Shown here piece after piece: positions 14,372 through 19,681 of a stretch of DNA of 19,681 nt. The DNA comes from DATARH01 sp036278835. Lineage in GTDB: Bacteria; Pseudomonadota; Alphaproteobacteria; ATCC43930; CGMCC-115725. The stretch spans positions 1-19,681 of the forward strand of contig DASUKH010000023.1 of NCBI GenBank assembly GCA_036278835.1, read 5' to 3'. Position numbers and translations under genes: made by a program. Each line of letters starts with the position of its first letter. The first letter of the stretch is position 1. Under the pieces are notes generated by a model. The model searched no databases. It had not been told where the DNA came from and saw only the letters and a program-made list of their open reading frames with translations.

Positions 14372-15681
14372 TGCGCGGCCTGTCGCGATGCAAGGCGGCG
14401 CGGACGCTGATCGCCGGGCTCGCGCGCGAGCGGGGCGGCGCCGTCGCAGTGATCATCGCGCTGTCGCTGGCCGGGATCATCGGTTTTGCCGGGCTCGGGA
14501 CCGAGGTGGCGAGCTGGTACACGGTGAAGCGCCATATGCAGGGCGCCGCCGATTCCGCCGCCGCCACCGCCGCCGCGGCGCTTGCCGCCGGCGAGCCGGA
14601 CACCGCGCTCGACGGGGAAGCGAAAAGCGTCGCCGCGCTCTACGGCTTTGCCGACGGCAGCAACAGCGTTACCGTCACGGTCAATTCGCCGCCCGAATCA
14701 GGCGATTACCAAAGCAGCCCGGCGGTCGAGGTCATCATTTCGCAGCCGCAGACGGCGCGGCTGACCGCGCTTTATATGCGCACCGGCCCGACCATCACGG
14801 CACGCGCCGTCGCCCTCGCCGATACCAGCAAGACGGGCGAAGCCTGCGTTGTCGCGCTCGATCCCATAAACGAACCGGCAATGGTGGTATCGGGCTCGAC
14901 CCCGCTCAATTTCCCCGGCTGCTCGCTCTATGTGAATTCGCCCTCGCCGAGCGCGCTGACCATGAATGGCGGCGCCACGATCCATGCCAATATCGCCTAC
15001 TTGGTCGGCGGCATCAGCGGCAGCGGGGTGACCGCGAACAACGGCATCTATACCGGGGTCAACCCGCTGATCGACCCGTACCTGAACGCGGCGGTGCCGG
15101 CCTATTCCGGCTGCGACAGCAACGGCTACAAGATGAACGCCGGCACCACCGACACCAAGACGGTCGGCGCCAGCGGGGTGTACGTGTTCTGCAACGGGCT
15201 GACCCTGACCGGCGGCTCCACCCTGAACCTCGGCCCCGGCACCTTCATCATCGACCGCGGCCAGCTCAGCATCTCGGGGAACTCGTCGCTGATCGCGACG
15301 AGCGGCACGACGATCATCCTGACGACCAGCGACCCTACCAAGGCCTGCGCCACCGCCAGCATCAGCGGCGGCACAAATTTCCAGCTGGCTGCGCCCTCTT
15401 CGGGGCCCCTCGCCGGGCTGGCGCTGTTCCAGGACCGCGCCTGCACCGATACGACCGCCAGCAACTCGCTGACCGGCGGCTCGACCCAGAATATTGTCGG
15501 TGCAATCTATTTTCCCGGCGAGCCGGTCAATTATGCCGGCGGCAGCCCGGTCGGCGGCGCCCAATGCACCCAGCTGATCGCCTGGACGATCGATTTCACC
15601 GGCTCCGCCAATTTCAACAACGACTGCACCGGCACCGGCGTGCGCTCGACCAGCCTGACCGGCGGCCGGCTCGTCGAGTAA
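14356..15681 (+). CDS. TadG-like protein with long Gly/Ser/Thr-rich, probably beta-helical exported domain
   Basis: A 441-residue protein. Its N-terminus has the Flp pilus-assembly TadE/G-like pattern: RERGGAVAVIIALSLAGIIG (about 25-44, membrane helix), then GLGTEVASWYTVKRHMQGAA and an Ala-rich helix, DSAAATAAAALAAG. After the pseudopilin-like region, residues from about 163 onward are rich in Gly, Ser, Thr and Asn with repeated short hydrophobic strands, for example FPGCSLYVNS, LTMNGGATIHANIAYLVGG, LTLTGGSTLNLGPGTFII and LSISGNSSLIATSGTTIIL, which suggests a right-handed beta-helix. No von Willebrand factor A domain with MIDAS motif was seen, unlike classical TadG. Cysteines spaced through the strands may form disulfides. 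ATG 14371 is an alternative start. The protein is likely exported and anchored in the envelope; its partner peptidase and secretin are absent from the window. Confidence 0.82.
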   Translation: MRPELMRGLSRCKAARTLIAGLARERGGAVAVIIALSLAGIIGFAGLGTEVASWYTVKRHMQGAADSAAATAAAALAAGEPDTALDGEAKSVAALYGFADGSNSVTVTVNSPPESGDYQSSPAVEVIISQPQTARLTALYMRTGPTITARAVALADTSKTGEACVVALDPINEPAMVVSGSTPLNFPGCSLYVNSPSPSALTMNGGATIHANIAYLVGGISGSGVTANNGIYTGVNPLIDPYLNAAVPAYSGCDSNGYKMNAGTTDTKTVGASGVYVFCNGLTLTGGSTLNLGPGTFIIDRGQLSISGNSSLIATSGTTIILTTSDPTKACATASISGGTNFQLAAPSSGPLAGLALFQDRACTDTTASNSLTGGSTQNIVGAIYFPGEPVNYAGGSPVGGAQCTQLIAWTIDFTGSANFNNDCTGTGVRSTSLTGGRLVE

Positions 15682-15841
15682 ACCAAATCGCCGGAAAAGC
15701 CCGTCCCGGAGCGACCCGTGCAACCCAACTCAACGGGTGACTCTTAACGCGATTGAGCTATATTGACGAAACCCTGATCTGACGATCGTCGGGCCGTGTC
15801 GTCGGTGCTCCGCTACTCGGCTCAACGCCGAGAACTTTCCG
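15682..15841 (+). other. 160-base gap before the low-GC segment
   Basis: The gap marks the change from high GC to lower GC. It contains an inverted repeat ACCCGT (15714-15719) / ACGGGT (15733-15738) and a perfect six-base hairpin CTCGGC (15816-15821) / GCCGAG (15827-15832) nine bases before the start of the next gene, where it could hinder ribosome access. The AT-rich stretch TATATTGACG near 15760-15770 may be part of a promoter, but no pair of boxes with proper spacing was identified. Confidence 0.3.
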
Positions 15842-17161
15842 ATGCGCCTAGCGCCCTTTCATGTACTCCTCTCCATTATCCTGATCGGCTCGCATGTCGC
15901 AATAGCGTCCGATGAGCACTTGATGAACTGCTCGGGGGTCAGCCTTCCCTCAAGCATTGTTATATGTAGCAGTCCGGAGCTTCGGCGGCTCGCCGACGAG
16001 CGCCAGCGGATCTATAACGAAACCCGAGCCCGGCTGAAGCCTGAACAGCAAGCGGCGCTCCACGAGGACCAAAAGACGTGGGTCCACTCGTATGCCGCCG
16101 TTTGCGGGGTCCCGCCCAACAAGCCGCCGCCCAATTCGATCCCACCGACTGTCATCGAGTGCTTTAAACGTGCTGCCGAGACCCGTGCCGTTTATCTGCG
16201 CAATTACGGTCTCAATAATGATGCCAGCAACTTGTCAAGCCAGCCGACCGCGACATCAGCCGACAAATCACTTACAACCCGCGAAATACCGTTGGAGCAG
16301 GCCGGTGGGGGCTTGCTCGAGGTCCACGTTCAGATCAACGGATTGGTGACGCTCCCGTTCATCATCGACAGCGGTGCTTCGACTGTCCAAATAACACCAG
16401 ACGTGTTTCTCACGTTGATCCGCACTAATACGATCAGGAAAGAGGACATCACGGGCTACGCGTCGTTTCGTATGGCCGATGGAAATAGTCAAAAATACGC
16501 GAAATTCATTATACGCGACCTCAAAGTTGGTCCGTTTGTTCTTCATAATGTTTCGGCGAGCGTTGCGCCATTTGTGCGAGGATCACTATTGCTCGGCCAA
16601 AGCTTTCTCTCGCAATTTGACTCATGGGCGCTCGACAACAGGCGGCACGTTTTGAAACTAGCGGGAAACACGATAGAAACACCGAGAGAAACCGCATCTT
16701 CGCACAAAGGCGGCCCTGTAGCATTGATAGCCCCAGCTGCTCCATCACACGACAAGCTCTGGCGTCAAACCGCTTTGGTATGCGGGAAACCGGTCGCATA
16801 TAGCGTCGGGTCTGCGAACCGCCGCTCGCGGTTTGAGGGCGTGTGGACTGGTTATTGGAACAACTCTAACAGATTGTGCGGCGGCCTAATTGTTGAAGAT
16901 ATCGAAGAAGATGGTGCATCCACCGGGCCCGGAACTCGTGCGGCTGCTGATGTCATATACATCTATGGGCCGAGTAGGCCTGGGTCTCATTTGATCTGGA
17001 AGCAACAGCATGTGGAAGCTAATCTCAGCACCAATGTTCTATCGTTCAAAGATGAACAGGGAGGATTATTTAGGTTTTATTTAGACGATCCGGACACTCT
17101 AGAGGCGCGCTTTACCAGTGGATTGACCCATCTAAGGGGCGTGTTTCAGAAATCGCGCTGA
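15842..17161 (+). CDS. secreted LprI-like / retropepsin-like aspartic protease fusion protein
   Basis: A 439-residue protein with three parts. Residues 1 to about 22 are a signal peptide. Residues about 28-125 resemble the LprI/DUF1311 lysozyme-inhibitor-type domain: NCSGVSLPSSIVICSSPELR, ADERQRIYNETRARLKPEQQ, DQKTWVHSYAAVCGV and IECFKRAAETRAVYL, with Cys30, Cys42, Cys88 and Cys107 as likely disulfide pairs. Residues about 150-275 resemble a retropepsin-like (clan AA) aspartic protease: LEVHVQINGLVTLPFIIDSG with the catalytic triad Asp176-Ser-Gly, then LLLGQSFLSQFDSWALDN. One active site per chain implies a dimer. Residues about 305-439 (FEGVWTGYW, CGGLIVEDIEEDG, VIYIYGPSRPG) form an unassigned, probably beta-rich domain. 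No clear Shine-Dalgarno precedes ATG 15842. Base composition is much lower in GC than neighbours. Its last 30 bases overlap the convergent SGNH gene. Confidence 0.8.
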   Translation: MRLAPFHVLLSIILIGSHVAIASDEHLMNCSGVSLPSSIVICSSPELRRLADERQRIYNETRARLKPEQQAALHEDQKTWVHSYAAVCGVPPNKPPPNSIPPTVIECFKRAAETRAVYLRNYGLNNDASNLSSQPTATSADKSLTTREIPLEQAGGGLLEVHVQINGLVTLPFIIDSGASTVQITPDVFLTLIRTNTIRKEDITGYASFRMADGNSQKYAKFIIRDLKVGPFVLHNVSASVAPFVRGSLLLGQSFLSQFDSWALDNRRHVLKLAGNTIETPRETASSHKGGPVALIAPAAPSHDKLWRQTALVCGKPVAYSVGSANRRSRFEGVWTGYWNNSNRLCGGLIVEDIEEDGASTGPGTRAAADVIYIYGPSRPGSHLIWKQQHVEANLSTNVLSFKDEQGGLFRFYLDDPDTLEARFTSGLTHLRGVFQKSR

Positions 17162-17914
17162 ACGCGCCGGTGTGCCGGGGAGAAGGTCCTTGAATTTGAC
17201 CTCGAGTTGGCCTGTCAAACGGGCGTAACCGTGCTCAGTCAGATGGACGCCATCGGTTGAAACTTCCCGTGTCAAGCGGCCAGCCTGGTCAAGTAGTGAT
17301 TTACCGATATTGGCATAAAAAACATGTTTCTCGTCGTTACAAATTCGAATCAGCTGATTTACCTCGGCGACTTCCCGGCGGCGATGAGAATCCGGCGATC
17401 GGTTGCGAGGCAAAACACCTATGAGCAGAATGCGCGCACTGGGAACGCGTAATCTGAGTTCTGCCAAAATTCGCCGAACACCTTCGGCGATGATCTGGGC
17501 GGGACGACTTCGCCCGATGTCGTTCGTGCCGATTAGAAGGACGATTAATTTAGGCTGTTGCCGTTCGAGGTTGCCGTGTTTAATGCGCCACAGAAGGTGC
17601 TCGGTTCGGTCGCCGTTCACGCCTGCGTTCAGCGCATCGGCCGGAGCGAAATAACGATCCCATAGCGAAACATCCCATTTCTGGATCAGCGAGTCGCCCA
17701 GGAAAAGGACGCGGTGCGACCCAGCACTGGCTTCTCGGTTAATGAGCTGGAATCTCTCGATTGCTTTTGGATCAGGTCGCGGCGCTGGCGCCGGGACATT
17801 GGCTTGCGCGAAAAGAGGGCAGTGCAGGCCGGCTGTCGAGGCATCGGCGGTAATTCCGCGTAGCGCTGCGATAAACACGGTCAGAAAGGCTATTGGGCCG
17901 GTTTTGCGGTGCAT
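17132..17914 (-). CDS. secreted SGNH/GDSL hydrolase, PAF-acetylhydrolase-like
   Basis: A 260-residue hydrolase with an N-terminal signal peptide (MHRKTGPIAFLTVFIAALRG, cleavage probably near residue 26). SGNH blocks in order are FLGDSLIQKWD with nucleophile Ser75; ALNAGVNGDRTEHLLWRIKH, the oxyanion-hole glycine region; LLIGTNDIG with Asn131; and DGVHLTEHGY with the Asp221...His224 pair. The run GDRTEHLLWRIKHGNLE and the spacing strongly recall the catalytic subunits of PAF-acetylhydrolase Ib, a subgroup with many bacterial homologues of unknown substrate acting on acetyl or other short acyl esters. ATG 17914 overlaps the stop of the upstream MaoC-like gene as TAATG, so it is translated as the last gene of that run. 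Its GC content is lower than that gene's, and its 3' end overlaps the convergent retropepsin-like gene by 30 bases. Confidence 0.9.
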   Translation of the reverse strand: MHRKTGPIAFLTVFIAALRGITADASTAGLHCPLFAQANVPAPAPRPDPKAIERFQLINREASAGSHRVLFLGDSLIQKWDVSLWDRYFAPADALNAGVNGDRTEHLLWRIKHGNLERQQPKLIVLLIGTNDIGRSRPAQIIAEGVRRILAELRLRVPSARILLIGVLPRNRSPDSHRRREVAEVNQLIRICNDEKHVFYANIGKSLLDQAGRLTREVSTDGVHLTEHGYARLTGQLEVKFKDLLPGTPARSARFLKHAP

Positions 17915-18717
17915 TACGCCGCCATCACCTGCCGCGGTTGATAGATCGCGACGTGCGCGATCTGCGCCACCGGGCGGGCCTCGTCGGCCAGCACCAGCGC
18001 GTCGATCTCGACGAAAAGGTGGCCCTTGTGCTCGTAATTGCCGGTGACCCGGGCGCGCGCCGACAGGGTGCTGCCAACCGATGCCGCCGCGAAATGGCGG
18101 ATGCGGCTGCCGGTATGAATCCAGGGCCCGAGCACGACATTGCGGCTGATCGCGAAATTGCAGGCGCGCAGGATGTCGCGCGGGTGGATGAGGCCCTCGG
18201 CGGCGTAGATCGCGGCGCTCTCGTGCGAGTCGGCAAGATAGCGCGCCGCCATCTCGGCGGTGACCGGGTACGGGTCGAGGCCGAGCCACGTGCCGACTGC
18301 GAGCGCCTTCTCGTCCGCCGGTGGGCGCTCGCGGCGCTGCGCTGCCTTGCGGAACGCTTCGATCGCCGGGGCTGCTGCCGCCTCGGACAACGCCGCCTGA
18401 CCGCGGGCGCAGATTTCGCCGCGGCTCTCGACGATCAGGTCAAGCGCGTCGCCGTTCGGCTCCGCCGTCACGGTCGCCGCGTCGCCGTCATAGACCGGCT
18501 TGAAAAAGCGGCATTCGGCGATGCCGCGCTCGAGCCAGGCGCGGCCCCAGCGCATCACCGGCAGATGCGTCATGTAGCCATAGACATCGACCCCTGGCAC
18601 CAGCCCGCCGCCGAACCCGAAGCGGCGGGCGGTCGCGTCGTCGTGGATCTTGTTCTCGGAATCATGCGCGGTGTTGAGGGCGCGCACCTGGTACGGGGCG
18701 AGGTCGGCGGCGCTCAT
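17914..18717 (-). CDS. MaoC-like double hot-dog acyl dehydratase family protein
   Basis: A 267-residue protein whose two halves both look like hot-dog domains. The first has ENKIHDDATARRFGFGGGLV followed by PGVDVYGYMTHL, the usual N-terminal helix and hydratase-like region; the second has HPRDILRACNFAISRNVVLG and GSRIRHFAAASVGSTLSARA, ending HLFVEIDALVLADE...QIAHVAIYQPR. MaoC relatives hydrate trans-2-enoyl-CoA or act in related acyl-CoA steps. Aligning SENKIHDD to the usual G-D-x-N-P-x-H motif retains His25 but puts Ser20 at the catalytic Asp, with Asp19 next to it, so classical hydratase activity is uncertain. ATG 18717 has AGG eight bases upstream. The gene is eight bases downstream of the oxidoreductase gene and overlaps the SGNH start by one base, so the three form a likely operon. 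Confidence 0.82.
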   Translation of the reverse strand: MSAADLAPYQVRALNTAHDSENKIHDDATARRFGFGGGLVPGVDVYGYMTHLPVMRWGRAWLERGIAECRFFKPVYDGDAATVTAEPNGDALDLIVESRGEICARGQAALSEAAAAPAIEAFRKAAQRRERPPADEKALAVGTWLGLDPYPVTAEMAARYLADSHESAAIYAAEGLIHPRDILRACNFAISRNVVLGPWIHTGSRIRHFAAASVGSTLSARARVTGNYEHKGHLFVEIDALVLADEARPVAQIAHVAIYQPRQVMAA

Positions 18718-18725
18718 AGCCCGGC

Positions 18726-19661
18726 CTATTTCTGCCGGTCGCTGTCGAGCACGGCCTGGATTTTGGCCGGATCGACATTGAGCGGCGGGATTTTGGCCCG
18801 CTCGACCTGCAAGAGGCCACCGACCCGGCTGTCGCGCTGCGCCCAGCCGCGGTTCATCGCCTCGGTCAATTCCTCGAGCGCGAGGTTGGCGAGGCGCATC
18901 GGCACAGCCACCTCCTTGCCGAGGCCGACCGCCAGCGACACGTCCTTGTGCAAGAGGCGCAGGGCGAAATCCGCCGGATCGTAGCTGCTCGACAGGAACT
19001 TGCCGAGCCGGTCGAAGGTGCGCTGGCGGCCGGTGGCGCCCTGGCGTACCGCCTCCCACAATTCGAGCGGATCGACCCCGGCCTTGATCCCCATCGTCAT
19101 GACTTCGGCGAGCGCGACGCCGACCACGGCGCTGGTGCAGTTGTGCACGAGCTTGGCGATCGTGCCGGCGCCGATCGGGCCGATGTAGCGGGCCTGGTCG
19201 CCCATCGCGTCGAGCACGCTCTTGTGACGGTTGAACTGCTGCTGGTCGCCGCCTACCCAGATCGCCATCTTGCCGCTGGCGGCGCCGCCCGGACCGCCGC
19301 TGACCGGCGAATCGAGCATGTAGAGGTTCTTCTCGGCGAAGGCGGCGTTGAGCTTGCGCACCACCGCGACCGAATTGGTCGACATGTCAAAAAATGCCGT
19401 GTCGGGCCGCATGCCCTCGATCAGGCCGTTCGGCCCCAGCGCCACCGCCTCGACATCGGCCGGTACCGGCAGCGAGGTGAACACAACTTCCGAGCGCTCG
19501 GCGAGCTGGCGCGGCGAGTTCGCCCATTCGGCGCCCTTGGCGAGAAACGGCTCGGCCGCGGCGCGATTGAGGTCGTAAACGACCAGTTGGTGGCCGGCCT
19601 TCTGCAGGTTGGCCGCCATCCCCTTGCCCATCATGCCGAGCCCGATGAATCCAACGCGCAT
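18726..19661 (-). CDS. NAD(P)-dependent 3-hydroxyisobutyrate-dehydrogenase-family oxidoreductase
   Basis: A 311-residue beta-hydroxyacid dehydrogenase. The Rossmann motif GLGMMG is at 7-12, with Asp30 in VVYDLNR suggesting NAD preference. The substrate signature is LDSPVSGGPGGAASGKMAIW (about 116-135), and the catalytic lysine is Lys170 in GAGTIAKLVHNC with Asn174 following. The all-helical C-terminal domain includes LHKDVSLAVGLGKEVAVPM. The length fits the family (about 290-310). Members include 3-hydroxyisobutyrate dehydrogenase, tartronate semialdehyde reductase and related enzymes; the substrate cannot be set from sequence alone. A strong GGAGG (19668-19672) lies six bases before ATG 19661, so the start is well supported. 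It heads a minus-strand run with the MaoC-like and SGNH genes. Pairing with an acyl dehydratase points to acyl-CoA or branched-chain acid breakdown (inference). Confidence 0.93.
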   Translation of the reverse strand: MRVGFIGLGMMGKGMAANLQKAGHQLVVYDLNRAAAEPFLAKGAEWANSPRQLAERSEVVFTSLPVPADVEAVALGPNGLIEGMRPDTAFFDMSTNSVAVVRKLNAAFAEKNLYMLDSPVSGGPGGAASGKMAIWVGGDQQQFNRHKSVLDAMGDQARYIGPIGAGTIAKLVHNCTSAVVGVALAEVMTMGIKAGVDPLELWEAVRQGATGRQRTFDRLGKFLSSSYDPADFALRLLHKDVSLAVGLGKEVAVPMRLANLALEELTEAMNRGWAQRDSRVGGLLQVERAKIPPLNVDPAKIQAVLDSDRQK

Positions 19662-19681
19662 CGCGATCCTCCGCCGGTCCT

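Noticed and set aside
17915..18289. Extension of the SGNH frame upstream into the MaoC-like gene
   Set aside because: The upstream residues are Arg/Pro-rich out-of-frame translation; the signal peptide begins exactly at ATG 17914.
18726..19059. Extension of the MaoC-like frame upstream to 19059
   Set aside because: The extra N-terminal part lies over the oxidoreductase gene in another frame and has no similarity to a domain; ATG 18717 with a nearby AGG is a natural start.
1..19681. CRISPR arrays, tRNA or rRNA genes, insertion sequences, phage or integrase genes
   Set aside because: No regularly spaced repeats, cloverleaf-like segments, or transposase/integrase motifs were recognised on either strand by reading; a tool-based scan would be more sensitive.

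Overview
The window is a GC-rich chromosomal stretch of a Gram-negative bacterium, most likely an alphaproteobacterium. The reasons are the alphaproteobacterial style of gltB/gltD, the CspA-RpsU pairing, an FtsH paralogue, a UdgX-type uracil-DNA glycosylase and TadE/TadG-like proteins, together with the strong G/C third-position bias. The species cannot be named from the sequence. No tRNA, rRNA, CRISPR array, transposase, integrase or phage gene was seen. No gene-free gap exceeds 300 bases.

Layout. At 1-444 (minus) is the N-terminal part of a CaiB/BaiF-type CoA-transferase cut by the window edge. A palindromic intergenic repeat (503-565) separates it from a divergent OsmC-like gene (582-1094), which is followed by a second long inverted repeat (1100-1167). 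Glutamate synthase follows, but its two subunits are not adjacent: gltB (1351-5997) and gltD (7044-8492) are separated by cspA, an intrinsic terminator, rpsU and a 59-codon small gene. Converging on gltD is a minus-strand run: udgX-like gene, a two-helix membrane protein coupled to it by an ATGA overlap, an FtsH-family protease, and a secreted Pro/Tyr/Gly-rich protein. Divergent from udgX is metY (12046-13341), a PLP enzyme of methionine/cysteine synthesis. It is followed by three plus-strand genes for TadE-like, TadE-like and TadG-like envelope proteins; the last carries a long Gly/Ser/Thr/Asn-rich, probably beta-helical region.

The right end differs in character. From about 15.7 to 17.9 kb GC drops visibly (hand counts of 25/60 at 16501-16560 and 23/60 at 17041-17100, against 40/60 at 5161-5220). 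This segment holds a secreted protein joining an LprI-like N-terminal domain to a retropepsin-like aspartic protease domain and an unassigned C-terminal domain (15842-17161), and a convergent secreted SGNH hydrolase (17132-17914) whose 3' end overlaps it by 30 bases. The SGNH gene starts in a TAATG overlap with a GC-rich MaoC-like double hot-dog gene (17914-18717), which lies downstream of a 3-hydroxyisobutyrate-dehydrogenase-type oxidoreductase (18726-19661).

Functionally the window is mainly housekeeping: ammonium assimilation (GltBD), cold/translation functions (CspA, S21), membrane protein quality control (FtsH), uracil-DNA handling and sulfur amino acid synthesis. The most unusual parts are the split gltBD locus, the structured cspA leader, the orphan TadE/E/G set, and the low-GC pair of secreted hydrolases. 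I did not find a clear new multi-gene defence or mobile system; the best candidate for something undescribed is the three-part LprI/retropepsin protein.
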